Source: Ruminococcus sp. FC2018
Lineage (GTDB): Bacteria > Bacillota > Clostridia > Oscillospirales > Ruminococcaceae
Direction of reading: 5' to 3'
Length of the DNA: 64,000 bases
NCBI RefSeq assembly: GCF_000621805.1
Contig: NZ_JHXH01000002.1
Span: forward strand, 176,538-240,537
The notes under the pieces are model-generated. The model was not told the origin of the DNA. It made no database searches and worked only from the letters and a program-made list of their open reading frames with translations. Position 1 is the stretch's first letter; each line of letters starts with the position of its first letter. The translations under genes were made by a program, and so were the position numbers. Shown in pieces: positions 48,501-57,418 of this stretch.

Positions 48501-48529
48501 AAGACCCGGGATCTTCCGGGTCTTTTTTT
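48501..48529 (+). terminator. Terminator after the HD-GYP gene
   Basis: AGACCCGG / CCGGGTCT, GATCTT loop, then TTTTTTT. Confidence 0.88.
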
Positions 48530-48546
48530 GTTGCAGGATCTGACGA

Positions 48547-49290
48547 TCATGCTTGTTTATCGTCGGTTTTTCTGTGAGCAAGATCGCAGGTGAAAACGGA
48601 TACCTTGTACGGTATGTAGCCCGATTTGATCTTGTGGGCAAGATCCTTTGCGCTTTGTTCGTTAAAGTCTCCGCTGACAACGATATCTGCCGAGCTTACA
48701 GACTCTCTCGCCACAGTCCCTGCGGCTGTCTTTCCGTCTATCCACAGGGTCAATGTCTTGTCCTGTGAGTCGGAAGCGTTTGCAAAATTAGTGTAAAGCT
48801 TTGAGCCTTCAATGTCAAATTTAAGAGTGACTACCCAGTCTTTTCCGCCCTGTCTGAGCTTTGCGGAAGCACCGGAAAGATGCTCGTTGTCAAAAAGTAT
48901 CTGTCCGTCAGGCTTATCGCCTTTTCGCAACTCCGCCTTGCAGGAAGAGATCATTGCGTTAACGGCTTCCTCGGTGAGACCGGGGGAGTTGTTGAAGTGA
49001 AACTCCACGGTCTTGGAAGCCTGGTTATAATTTTTGATCCCGTAAAATGAATTTATACTGGGGTCCAATACAGCCAATGCCTTAACAAGCCGCTTTTCCA
49101 ACTCGTCCAATGCCTTTTTATAGTCCTCGTCTGTTGATGCTCCTTCGATCTTGAATGCCACATGGCTGTCATACCGGCTTGTGTCCAGAGCTTCATCGAC
49201 CATCTGACTCTGGGTCATTGAGCTTGACTGCTCGCCGCAGCCTGTGAACAAAAGGGGCAGGCATAGTAATATGCACAATAGTTTTTTCAT
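48547..49290 (-). CDS. Lipoprotein with SecDF P1-head-like domain
   Basis: 247 aa. Signal CLPLLFTGC (lipid Cys near residue 18). The last 80 residues (LTLWIDGKTAAGTVARESVS, then ADIVVSGDFNEQSAKDLAHK, IKSGYIPYKV) match the pattern of the SecDF P1 head subdomain, which in SecD faces outward and aids late export. Here it stands free on a lipid anchor. A role near the translocon is possible but unproven. 15 nt before aroK, so the three aro-linked genes may share a transcript. Confidence 0.78.
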   Translation of the reverse strand: MKKLLCILLCLPLLFTGCGEQSSSMTQSQMVDEALDTSRYDSHVAFKIEGASTDEDYKKALDELEKRLVKALAVLDPSINSFYGIKNYNQASKTVEFHFNNSPGLTEEAVNAMISSCKAELRKGDKPDGQILFDNEHLSGASAKLRQGGKDWVVTLKFDIEGSKLYTNFANASDSQDKTLTLWIDGKTAAGTVARESVSSADIVVSGDFNEQSAKDLAHKIKSGYIPYKVSVFTCDLAHRKTDDKQA

Positions 49291-49305
49291 TCTGTGTCCT
49301 TCCTT

Positions 49306-49815
49306 TCAAATCATCTGACCTGCTGCCGCCTGCTTTATCTCCGCTGCTATCTGCGCAGGGGAAAGAGAACCGTCGACGGTAAGATCAGAGTGCTGCTGAT
49401 ACAGCTTTCTGCGCTGTTCAAATCTGTCTTTTAGCTGCTGCTTTGTGGAATTGTATGCGATGGGTCTGTGGGGATCGTCCTTTATCCGGCTGTAACATGT
49501 CTCAAAGTCCGTGTCAATGAAAATGACTGTGCCTGCCTTTTTCGCAGCCTCATAATTCTCCCGGCTGAGCATTGCTCCGCCGCCTGTTGCCACAACGGCG
49601 CATCTGCCCTCGAACTGACCGATAGCCTTTTTTTCGCAGCTCCTGAAGTATTGTTCGCCCTTGGTGCTGAAGATCACGGGGATAGACGCTTTTTCCTGCT
49701 GCTCGATATATTCGTCAAGGTCCACCATCTCCATGCCCAGCATCTTTGCGGCGACCTTTCCTACGGTGGATTTTCCGCAGCCCATAAATCCGCAGAGAAA
49801 CACGGTCTTTGTCAT
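49306..49815 (-). CDS. aroK: Shikimate kinase
   Basis: 169 aa. Walker A in CGFMGCGKSTVGKVAAKML, shikimate-binding Asp in MVDLDEYIEQQ and Arg in FRSCEKKAI, the GGG motif in ATGGGAMLS, and the lid Arg in DPHRPIAYN. It phosphorylates shikimate with ATP in aromatic amino acid synthesis. Start overlaps the aroE stop by 4 nt (ATGA). Single-function enzyme of usual length. Confidence 0.95.
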   Translation of the reverse strand: MTKTVFLCGFMGCGKSTVGKVAAKMLGMEMVDLDEYIEQQEKASIPVIFSTKGEQYFRSCEKKAIGQFEGRCAVVATGGGAMLSRENYEAAKKAGTVIFIDTDFETCYSRIKDDPHRPIAYNSTKQQLKDRFEQRRKLYQQHSDLTVDGSLSPAQIAAEIKQAAAGQMI

Positions 49816-50657
49816 TTGAAATCCCTCTCCACTCTTTCATACATCTCGTCGATTATGTCCTGTACCTGTGCGTCGGTGTAACTGTCACCGTCCCATACCT
49901 CGTGAGCGGAGACCGCCTGCCACACCAGCATCGCCATGCCTCCCACAGCGGGCTTGCCCATTGCTTTTGCCTTGCGGATAAGCAGCGTTTCCCTGGGGTT
50001 GTATATTGCGTCAAAAACAAAGCCTGCGCTTTGTATCACACGGTCTGTGACCACACATTCGTCGCACTTGGGGTACATTCCCACAGGAGTTGCATTTATC
50101 ATTGTGTCAAACTGCTCCGCCGGGATCTTGTCAAACGTTACGATCTGTACATCTGCCTGCGGCACAAGGGCAAGGATATCTTCCTTTACCTTTTCGGTCT
50201 GGGACATGAAGCTTTCAAGCACCGCCATAGTCAGCCTGCCCCCTGCAAGGCAGGTCTCGATCGCCATCATCCTGCCTACGCCCCCTGCTCCCAGGAGCAG
50301 GGTATTGCCGCCAAGCCGTCCACCGCTTGCCATTATGGAGCGCAGAAAGCCGTCACAGTCGGTATTGTAGCCCGTTGAGATACCGCTTTTGTTGTCAACG
50401 CAGTTTACTGCGCCGTAACGCTTTGCCGAATCGTCAAGCTTATCCATAAAGCTTATGACCGCCTGCTTGTGAGGGATAGTCACGTTGTAGCCTGCAAGCT
50501 GTGAAAGCTCGCTCTTTTTCCCCTCAAGCTCCAGTGGTTCGGCTTCGATAAGTCCGTAGCTGAACTCTCTGCCTTTAAGCTCAAAAAGTCTCTGATGTAT
50601 GGGCGGGGAAAGGGTGTGCCCCAGCTTTCCGCCTAAAAGTGCGTATTTTCGCTGCAT
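49812..50657 (-). CDS. aroE: Shikimate dehydrogenase
   Basis: 281 aa. Substrate domain: GGKLGHTLSPPIHQRLF and NVTIPHKQAVISFMD with the catalytic Lys; NADP domain: LLGAGGVGRMMAIE; late motifs NATPVGMYP and DAIYNPRETLLI. It reduces 3-dehydroshikimate with NADPH. It lies 4 nt after the dCMP deaminase stop and overlaps aroK, making a coupled aroE-aroK pair. Confidence 0.95.
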   Translation of the reverse strand: MQRKYALLGGKLGHTLSPPIHQRLFELKGREFSYGLIEAEPLELEGKKSELSQLAGYNVTIPHKQAVISFMDKLDDSAKRYGAVNCVDNKSGISTGYNTDCDGFLRSIMASGGRLGGNTLLLGAGGVGRMMAIETCLAGGRLTMAVLESFMSQTEKVKEDILALVPQADVQIVTFDKIPAEQFDTMINATPVGMYPKCDECVVTDRVIQSAGFVFDAIYNPRETLLIRKAKAMGKPAVGGMAMLVWQAVSAHEVWDGDSYTDAQVQDIIDEMYERVERDFK

Positions 50658-50661
50658 ATTC

Positions 50662-51141
50662 TTAAACCTCTATCGTTATTTTTCTGCCGCTGGGAATGTA
50701 CTGGGTCATCTTTACCCCTGCCATTTCAAACATTTTCATGCTTGCCTTGACACCGTCGGTGCCTGCATACTTGTTCTCGCAGTATATGACCTCGGAAATG
50801 CCGCACTGGATTATCGCCTTTGCACACTCGTTGCAGGGGAAAAGTGAAACGTACAGCTTTGAGCCTTTGAGAGATGTCTCACCCCTGTTGAGTATGGCGT
50901 TGAGCTCTGCGTGACAGACAAATGCGTACTTTGTGTCCAGCATCTCACCCTCACGTTCCCAGGGCATATCGTCATCGTCACACCCCGACGGCATTCCGTT
51001 GTAGCCCACCGAAAGTATCTTGTTATCCTGCGAAACTATGCAGGCGCCTACCTGCGTGTTGGGATCCTTGCTGCGCTGAGCCGCTAATAACGATACCCCC
51101 ATAAAGTATTCGTCCCAGCTGATGTAGTCCGTCCTTTTCAT
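50662..51141 (-). CDS. Deoxycytidylate (dCMP) deaminase family protein
   Basis: Start at ATG 51141, behind GAGGAGAGGT; 159 aa. DPNTQVGACIVSQDNKILSV, then VCHAELNAILN (HAE zinc/catalytic) and LFPCNECAKAIIQCGI (PCxxC) form the cytidine deaminase-like zinc site in the dCMP deaminase arrangement. The extra Cys-rich loop near GMPSGCDDDDMPWE is typical. Supplies dUMP for thymidylate. First gene of the operon running into aroE, aroK and the lipoprotein. Confidence 0.92.
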   Translation of the reverse strand: MKRTDYISWDEYFMGVSLLAAQRSKDPNTQVGACIVSQDNKILSVGYNGMPSGCDDDDMPWEREGEMLDTKYAFVCHAELNAILNRGETSLKGSKLYVSLFPCNECAKAIIQCGISEVIYCENKYAGTDGVKASMKMFEMAGVKMTQYIPSGRKITIEV

Positions 51142-51380
51142 ACCTCTCCTCCTCATATTTTAATTCAGAATTTGCCGCCGCGGCGGCACGCTTGTCCGTC
51201 GCATATCGGTTTGAGCAGGCAACGGCTTTCGTGCCGCTCCGGGCTTTCACTTTGTGATAACTGTACAAGAGTAGAGCTGTGTTGTGCAAACCTCGGTAAA
51301 TCCGCATTTGTTGTGGTATACCTGTCAAGTAACTGTGGGTATTCTCTTGGGAGTGTTTCCTCTCGAACTCTTTTTCTGAA

Positions 51381-51518
51381 CTCTCTAACACTTTTCAGTG
51401 ACGGGAGCTTGCCTCCCGTTGCTGAAAAGTCATTAAAAGGTTTAGGAAAGGGGTCTGGACGGGATAGAGTAACCGTTACCACGGTTACTCTGAAGAACGG
51501 CTATGCCGTTCTTCGACC
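51381..51518 (-). repeat. Intergenic hairpin repeat, copy B, with two extra hairpins
   Basis: Minus-strand reading gives CCCCTTTCCTAAACCTTTTA, then a long stem CTTTTCAGCAACGGGAG / CTCCCGTCACTGAAAAG (51391-51429) and AGAGAGTTCAG. The same order of blocks occurs at 58435-58535. Two perfect hairpins lie beside it (AGAGTAACCGT at 51466 and GAAGAACGGC at 51492 with their complements). The 440-bp gap between fabD and the deaminase gene holds nothing else recognisable. Confidence 0.75.
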
Positions 51519-51579
51519 CTCTCTCCAAAAGGGTTTCCCCCATCTGCTCGACAAGCATACCCCGATAAAATCTGATTTA

Positions 51580-52506
51580 TTATTCAAACGCCTTTTCAAG
51601 CGTTTCTACATTCTCTACATTCACGGCTCTCACGCCGTCCAGGGTTTTCTTTACCAGTCCTGTGAGCACCTTGCCGGGTCCCAGCTCTATGTAATCCGTG
51701 TAGTCTGCCTGCTGCATCTGCGCCAGCTCGCTTGTGAACTTAACGGGGGAAACGATATGTTTTGCCAGCATTTGCGGCATTGCCGAAAAGTCGGTGAGTT
51801 TTTCGCCGAGGACATTGGAGTAAAACTCCTTGCTTGCGGGTTTGAACTCCACACCCTTTGCGAACTCGCCCAGCTTGTCGGCAGCGGACTGCATAAGCTT
51901 AGAATGGAATGCGCTGGACACCTTGAGCTTGACCACCTTGACACGCTTTGCGGTGCTGGTTTCGCTTATGAGCTTTGAAGCCGCCTCGGCAGCTGCGCTC
52001 TCACCTGCGATTACCGTCTGGACAGGGGAGTTGTAGTTGACGGGGACAACGTAGCCCTCCGTCTTTTCGCAGGCGTCCTCTATCTCCTGCGCCGTAGGTC
52101 CTATGATAGCGTACATTGCCCCGTCGCTTTCCTCGGCAGCCTTTTGCATAGCCTCTGCTCTTGCCTTGATAAGCTTGAAACCGTCAGCGACGCTTACCAC
52201 GCCGGTAGCTACCATTGCAGCGTATTCGCCCAGGGAGTGACCTGCCACGCCGTCAAAACCCAGACCTTTTTCCTTTGCACATTCAAGTGCCATAAGCGAG
52301 CAAAGCATGATTGCAGGCTGGGAATTTACCGTCTTGTTCAGCTCCTCCTCGGGACCGCTGAACATTATGCTGCAAATATCGTAGCCGAGCACTTCACAGG
52401 CGGTTTTTGCAACAGCCTTTGCGCTGTCGGAGCTGTCATAAAGCTCCTTGCCCATGCCCACGTACTGTGAGCCTTGACCGGAAAACAAAAGCATTGTTTT
52501 TGACAT
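51580..52506 (-). CDS. fabD: Malonyl-CoA:ACP transacylase
   Basis: 308 aa. LFSGQGSQYVGMGKELYD, catalytic Ser in VAGHSLGEYAAMV, Arg in IKARAEAMQKA and His in SSAFHSKLM. It loads malonate from malonyl-CoA onto ACP, feeding FabH and FabF. It lies divergent from the fabH operon across a 376-bp gap, unlike Clostridia where fabD usually sits within the operon. No other gene follows closely. Confidence 0.96.
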   Translation of the reverse strand: MSKTMLLFSGQGSQYVGMGKELYDSSDSAKAVAKTACEVLGYDICSIMFSGPEEELNKTVNSQPAIMLCSLMALECAKEKGLGFDGVAGHSLGEYAAMVATGVVSVADGFKLIKARAEAMQKAAEESDGAMYAIIGPTAQEIEDACEKTEGYVVPVNYNSPVQTVIAGESAAAEAASKLISETSTAKRVKVVKLKVSSAFHSKLMQSAADKLGEFAKGVEFKPASKEFYSNVLGEKLTDFSAMPQMLAKHIVSPVKFTSELAQMQQADYTDYIELGPGKVLTGLVKKTLDGVRAVNVENVETLEKAFE

Positions 52507-52698
52507 GATATTTCTCCTAACATTCTTATTGTTGATTTATGTCTGCCATAATGTAACGGCAGAGAAGTGCAAACTTAAAAACATTTAACTATTGTCGCCG
52601 AGTTTTAAATTAGGACATATTTCGTTAATTTTCAGCGGGATTATGTTAAAAAATTCCCCGAAAGTTAAAAAAGGCACGCTGTTGTTCACAATTTGTTA

Positions 52699-52727
52699 TT
52701 GACTAAAAAACCAAAAAAGAGTATAAT
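52699..52727 (+). promoter_or_regulatory. Promoter of the fab-acc operon
   Basis: TTGACT (52699-52704), 17 bp, TATAAT (52722-52727). Leader about 150 nt. Confidence 0.8.
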
Positions 52728-52823
52728 AAATTAGCATTGTTAAGTAGATTATGCCTTGATTTAAGGGCTTGAAATGAATTGATTTTCTTATTTTATCAAA
52801 TTATCGATCGCCACAAACAGTAT

Positions 52824-52841
52824 AACACATTTTTTTGTGTT
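52824..52841 (+). promoter_or_regulatory. Small inverted repeat in the fabH leader
   Basis: AACACA / TGTGTT with a 6-T spacer, just upstream of the fabH ribosome site. It could be an operator or a weak hairpin. It does not match the FabT or FapR sites I know. Confidence 0.35.
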
Positions 52842-52882
52842 TCACAATATATTTTTGCAAAAAAAACGGAGGTAAGTTTAAA

Positions 52883-53893
52883 TTGGCTGAAAACAAAGTA
52901 TGCGGAGTCAATGTGGTAGGTATCGGAATGCACGTTCCGGAGCTGATCGCAACAAACGAGGATTTCACAAAGATAGTTGAGACCAGCGACGAGTGGATAA
53001 CTCAGAGAACAGGTATCAAACAGCGTCATATAACAAACGGAGAGCCTACATATCATCTTGGTGCCATGGCGGCTGCAAAGGCGATCGAAAACGCAGGGAT
53101 AAAGGCGGAGGATATCGGACTTATTATCGCCACAACGGTAACAGCCGATTATTATACACCATCTCTGTCCTGCCTTATCCAGCGTGAGATCGGAGCGACA
53201 GGCTCAATGGCGATGGATGTGAACTGTGCCTGCTCGGGCTTTGTTTACGGATTTGATATGGCAAAAAGATACCTTCAGACAGATGACAGCCTGAAATATG
53301 TTCTGCTGGTTGCAGCGGAGGAGCTTTCAAAGTTTGTGGATTATACCGACAGGACCACCTGTGTGCTGTTCGGCGACGGCGCAGCGGCATTTGTGCTGGA
53401 AAAGAAAGAGAATACACTCTATTCAAGCTTCCTCGGTGCCGACGGAAACGGAGCGCAGTTCCTTGCTGCAAGGGGCTTGAAAGCTGAAAATGCTTTCCGA
53501 AAGAACCGGGAGGAATTTGATATGGGTATGCCGCAGACAAAGGAGTATTTCCTTTATCAGAACGGCAAGGAGGTCTATAAGTTCGCAGTAAAGGCACTGC
53601 CGGAGGCTGTGGAGAAGGCGTGCGAAAAGATATCGATGCAGCCGGGTGAGCTCAACGCTATCGTTCCCCACCAGGCGAATATAAGAATAATCGAGACCGC
53701 AGCCAAAAACCTTGAGGTCGACATGGACAGGTTCCCCATGTATATAGACAAATACGGCAACACATCCTCTGCGTCCATTCCTATCGCATTCTGCGAGGCA
53801 GTGAGCGAAGGAAAGATAAAGCGTGGAGATAAGGTTTGCCTTGTAGGCTTTGGCGGAGGTCTGACCTACGGCGCAGCTATCTTTGAGTATTGA
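52883..53893 (+). CDS. fabH: Beta-ketoacyl-ACP synthase III
   Basis: TTG start at 52883, 9 nt after CGGAGGT; 336 aa. Catalytic Cys in DVNCACSGFVYGF, His in IVPHQANIRIIE and Asn in DKYGNTSSASIPIA. WITQRTGIKQRH is the usual N-terminal block. It starts each fatty acid by condensing acetyl- or branched acyl-CoA with malonyl-ACP. First gene of the operon. Confidence 0.96.
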   Translation: MAENKVCGVNVVGIGMHVPELIATNEDFTKIVETSDEWITQRTGIKQRHITNGEPTYHLGAMAAAKAIENAGIKAEDIGLIIATTVTADYYTPSLSCLIQREIGATGSMAMDVNCACSGFVYGFDMAKRYLQTDDSLKYVLLVAAEELSKFVDYTDRTTCVLFGDGAAAFVLEKKENTLYSSFLGADGNGAQFLAARGLKAENAFRKNREEFDMGMPQTKEYFLYQNGKEVYKFAVKALPEAVEKACEKISMQPGELNAIVPHQANIRIIETAAKNLEVDMDRFPMYIDKYGNTSSASIPIAFCEAVSEGKIKRGDKVCLVGFGGGLTYGAAIFEY

Positions 53894-53914
53894 TAAGTAA
53901 AAGGGGAGAGTTGA

Positions 53915-54841
53915 ATGAAAACACAGATAACACAGCTTCTTGGCATAGAGTATCCCATATTCCAGGGAGGTATGGCTTGGATAGCCGAATCCACCCTTGC
54001 CGCAGCGGTATCCAACGCAGGAGGACTGGGAATAATCGCAGGAGGCTCTGCACCTATCGACTACCTGCGTGAGCAGATAAGAAGATGCAAATCCCTCACC
54101 GATAAGCCTTTCGGCGTGAACATCATGCTCATGTCGCCGAATGCTGAGGAGCTTGCACAGCTCGTTATCGACGAGAAAGTACCCGTTGTAACAACAGGCG
54201 CAGGCAATCCGGGAAAATTTATGGCTGCCTGGAAAGAGGCAGGGGTTAAGGTAGTGCCTGTGGTCCCTTCCGTGGCTCTTGCAGTGAGAATGGAAAGAGC
54301 AGGCGCTGATGCGGTCATTGCAGAGGGTACCGAGTCAGGCGGACATATCGGCGAAAACACCACCATGTGCCTTGTGCCGCAGGTGGCAGATGCGCTGGAT
54401 ATCCCTGTTATCGCAGCAGGCGGTATTGCAGACGGCAGAGGAGTTGCGGCGTCGTTCATGCTGGGCGCACAGGGCGTACAGGTGGGCACAAGGTTCCTTG
54501 CCGCCGAGGAATGTCAGATACACCCCACATATAAAGAGCTTGTGGTCAAGGCAAAGGATACCGACAGCATTGTTACCGGTAGATATACAGGTCATCCGTG
54601 CAGGAATGTACGGACAAAGTTCACCAAAAAGCTTGCATCGGGCGAAAAGGACGGCAGCCTTACTCCCGACGAGTTTGAACAGCTGACACTTGGCTCGCTG
54701 AGAAAAGCTGTACAGGACGGAAACCTTGAGGAAGGCTCGTTCCTGTGCGGTGCAATAGCAGGAATGATAAAAGAGGTCAAGCCCGCAAAGGAAATAATAG
54801 AGGAAATGTTCGCACAGGCAGACAAGCTGCTTGGGAAATAA
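53915..54841 (+). CDS. fabK: Enoyl-ACP reductase II (FMN)
   Basis: 308 aa. IEYPIFQGGMAWIAESTLAA, NAGGLGIIAGGSAP, then EGTESGGHIG and AAGGIADGRGVAASFMLGAQ are FMN-binding blocks of the FabK/nitronate-monooxygenase-like TIM barrel. Position between fabH and fabG supports FabK, which reduces enoyl-ACP with NAD(P)H. FabK is known to be insensitive to triclosan. No FabI is present in the window. 126 bp without a gene follow. Confidence 0.95.
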   Translation: MKTQITQLLGIEYPIFQGGMAWIAESTLAAAVSNAGGLGIIAGGSAPIDYLREQIRRCKSLTDKPFGVNIMLMSPNAEELAQLVIDEKVPVVTTGAGNPGKFMAAWKEAGVKVVPVVPSVALAVRMERAGADAVIAEGTESGGHIGENTTMCLVPQVADALDIPVIAAGGIADGRGVAASFMLGAQGVQVGTRFLAAEECQIHPTYKELVVKAKDTDSIVTGRYTGHPCRNVRTKFTKKLASGEKDGSLTPDEFEQLTLGSLRKAVQDGNLEEGSFLCGAIAGMIKEVKPAKEIIEEMFAQADKLLGK

Positions 54842-54967
54842 TCATTTTGAGCAGTGTTTGGGTTTAGTGGTGATGAGCTCTCTGTTGGGGGCTTTCCGGT
54901 CGCCCCCAAACCCCTTCGGACACATACTTTTAGAAAAATCAAAAATCTTATTTTGGAGGAAATCTAA
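54842..54967 (+). other. Short spacer with possible partial intergenic repeat
   Basis: GGGGGCTTTCCGGTCGCCCCC forms a perfect GGGGGC / GCCCCC hairpin (about 54877-54906), followed by AAACCCCTT as in the long repeats at 51.4 and 58.4 kb. A GGAGGAAAT ribosome site for fabG ends the spacer. Confidence 0.5.
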
Positions 54968-55702
54968 ATGGCAACAGCACTGATAACAGGTTCGGCAAGA
55001 GGAATAGGTGCAGCAGTAGCACTGCGTCTTGCTAAGGACGGATATAATATCGCTCTTAATGACATCAGCGAAGCAATGTTTGAAAACAATACTATCATAG
55101 ACGACATAAAAGCGCTCGGCGTTGAGTGCGAAAAGTATATCTGCGACGTTTCGAATTTCGAGCAGGTAGAAAAGACAGTCAAGGAAATAAAGGAGCGCTT
55201 CGGCTCTATCGACGTGCTCGTAAATAACGCAGGCATCACCCGTGACGGACTTATGGCAAGAATGAGCGAGGAGCAGTACGATACCGTTATTGCCGTGAAC
55301 CAGAAAAGCGTATTCAATATGTGTAAGTTCGTGGGCAATATAATGATGAGACAAAGGTCGGGCAGAATAATAAACCTTGCCTCGGTAGCAGGCGTTTACG
55401 GCAACCCGGGACAGATAAACTATTCCGCTTCAAAGGGTGCAATAATCGCCATGACAAAGACCGTTGCCAAGGAGCTTGGCTCAAGAGGGATAACCTGCAA
55501 CGCCGTGGCACCGGGCTTTATCAAGACACCAATGACCGATAAACTCACCGACGAGCAGAAGAACATGATGCTGGGTCAGATAGCCATGAAACGTTTTGGA
55601 GAGGTATCCGACATCGCAGGAGTTATCTCTTTCCTTGCATCAAAGGACGCAGGTTACGTTACCGGACAAGTTATTGAGATATCCGGCGGAATAATGATGT
55701 GA
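54968..55702 (+). CDS. fabG: 3-oxoacyl-ACP reductase
   Basis: 244 aa SDR. Cofactor motif TGSARGIGAAVALRLA, NNAGITRDGL, catalytic Ser/Tyr/Lys in INLASVAGVYG and NYSASKGAIIAMT, and VAPGFIKTPMT. It reduces 3-oxoacyl-ACP with NADPH. fabF begins 14 nt after its stop. Confidence 0.96.
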   Translation: MATALITGSARGIGAAVALRLAKDGYNIALNDISEAMFENNTIIDDIKALGVECEKYICDVSNFEQVEKTVKEIKERFGSIDVLVNNAGITRDGLMARMSEEQYDTVIAVNQKSVFNMCKFVGNIMMRQRSGRIINLASVAGVYGNPGQINYSASKGAIIAMTKTVAKELGSRGITCNAVAPGFIKTPMTDKLTDEQKNMMLGQIAMKRFGEVSDIAGVISFLASKDAGYVTGQVIEISGGIMM

Positions 55703-55716
55703 TAAGGAGCGGACAG

Positions 55717-56952
55717 ATGAGAAGAGTAGTTATTACAGGACTTGGCACCGTGAACCCTCTGGGAAACAACGTGCAGGAGTTCTGGGAGAATATAAAAGCA
55801 AATAAGAACGGCATCAGCCTGATAGACCAGTTTGATGTAAGCGATTTTGATGTTAAGTATGTGGGCGCAGTCAAGGGCTTTGACCCCTCGGAGTATATCG
55901 ACAGGAAAGAAGCAAGAAGAATGGACCGCTTCACACAGTTTGCCGTGTGCTCCACACTCCAGGCTCTGAAAATGGCAGGCACCGACTTCAAGGACCTTGA
56001 CCCGTACAGAGTAGGCGTTATGATCGGCGTGGGAATAGGCGGACTGCTGCTTACAGAGGCAGAGGTAACCAAATTCAATGAAAAGCCGGATAAGGTGTCT
56101 GTGTTCTTTATACCCATGATGATAGCAAATATGGCAGCAGGGACCGTGGCTATGAAAACAGGTTTCAAGGGCGACAACTTCTGCACCACCACAGCTTGCT
56201 CCTCAGGCACCCATGCTATCGGAGAGGCTTTCAGAAAGATAAAGGACGGCTATCTTGATGCTGCGATATGCGGCGGCTCGGAAGCCTGCATCTCAAGATT
56301 TTCCCTGTCCTCCTTCAACAATATGCACGCCCTTTCAAGAGCAACAGAGCTTGAAAAAGCATCAACACCTTTCGACCTCAACAGACAGGGCTTCGTGCTC
56401 GGCGAGGGCTGCGGAATTCTCTGCCTTGAAGAGTATGAGCACGCAAAAGCAAGAGGCGCAAACATCATCGCTGAGATCGCAGGCTACGGCGCAACAGGCG
56501 ATGCGTTCCATATGACAAGCCCGTCACCCACAGGTGAGGCTGCCGCTCATGCGATGAAAATGGCATACGAGGAGGCAGGTCTGAGACCTGAGGAGGTAAA
56601 TTATATCAACGCCCACGGCACATCAACAGGGCTGAACGATAAGTACGAAACTATCGCCATAAAGCTTGCTTTGGGCGAGGACAACGCAAGAAAAACAGTC
56701 ATCAACTCCACCAAGTCCATGACCGGACACCTTCTTGGTGCAGCAGGCGGCATGGAAGCCGTGGTCACAGCACTTTCCGTAAAAGAAGGCTTTGTCCACA
56801 GGACCATAAATTATACTACCCCCGACCCCGAGTGCGACCTTGACTACGCCACTGATTCCAACAGAAGTGTGGATATAAAGGGTGCGCTGTCAAACTCTCT
56901 GGGCTTTGGCGGACATAACGCAACGATATGCATAAAGAAATATGAAGGATAA
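55717..56952 (+). CDS. fabF: Beta-ketoacyl-ACP synthase II
   Basis: Start at ATG 55717, AAGGAG upstream; 411 aa. Catalytic Cys in TTACSSGTHAIGEAF and two His in NAHGTSTGLND and GHLLGAAGGMEA. Elongates acyl-ACP with malonyl-ACP. It is the only elongating KAS in the window. Confidence 0.96.
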   Translation: MRRVVITGLGTVNPLGNNVQEFWENIKANKNGISLIDQFDVSDFDVKYVGAVKGFDPSEYIDRKEARRMDRFTQFAVCSTLQALKMAGTDFKDLDPYRVGVMIGVGIGGLLLTEAEVTKFNEKPDKVSVFFIPMMIANMAAGTVAMKTGFKGDNFCTTTACSSGTHAIGEAFRKIKDGYLDAAICGGSEACISRFSLSSFNNMHALSRATELEKASTPFDLNRQGFVLGEGCGILCLEEYEHAKARGANIIAEIAGYGATGDAFHMTSPSPTGEAAAHAMKMAYEEAGLRPEEVNYINAHGTSTGLNDKYETIAIKLALGEDNARKTVINSTKSMTGHLLGAAGGMEAVVTALSVKEGFVHRTINYTTPDPECDLDYATDSNRSVDIKGALSNSLGFGGHNATICIKKYEG

Positions 56953-56965
56953 GAGGTGTGCATAA

Positions 56966-57418
56966 ATGAGTGAGAAGAATTCCGGTTTTGACCTTGAGAC
57001 CGTAAAGAAGCTTGCTGATATCGTAAAATCAAACGACCTGGGTGAGATAACCGTAGTGGACGGCGACAAAAGGATAAGCGTAAAGGGAAAGGTCTGCCTT
57101 GCAGGCTCAGCTCCGGCTCCTGTCACTGCAGCACCGGCAGCTCCCGCCTCGGCTCCGGCTGTGTCCCGTGAGGAAAAAGCCTCCGGTAACAGCGTAAAAG
57201 CACCTATCGTGGGAACGTTCTATTCTGCCCCGTCACCTGATGCAGAGCCTTTTGTTACAGTGGGCAAAACGGTGAAAAAGGGCGACACTATTTTTATCAT
57301 CGAGTCCATGAAGGTGATGAACGAGGTACTCAGTGAATTTGACGGAGTGGTAAAGGAGATAATGGTAAGCGACGGGGATCCTGTTGACTTTGACCAGACT
57401 GTGATGGTGATCGGATAA
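56966..57418 (+). CDS. accB: Biotin carboxyl carrier protein of acetyl-CoA carboxylase
   Basis: 150 aa. N-terminal helix-rich region, an Ala/Pro linker (APVTAAPAAPASAPAVS) and a biotinyl domain with IIESMKVMNEVLSE. The biotinylated Lys is in the variant ESMKVM rather than the common EAMKM. Last base of the stop is shared with the next start (TAATG). Confidence 0.95.
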   Translation: MSEKNSGFDLETVKKLADIVKSNDLGEITVVDGDKRISVKGKVCLAGSAPAPVTAAPAAPASAPAVSREEKASGNSVKAPIVGTFYSAPSPDAEPFVTVGKTVKKGDTIFIIESMKVMNEVLSEFDGVVKEIMVSDGDPVDFDQTVMVIG

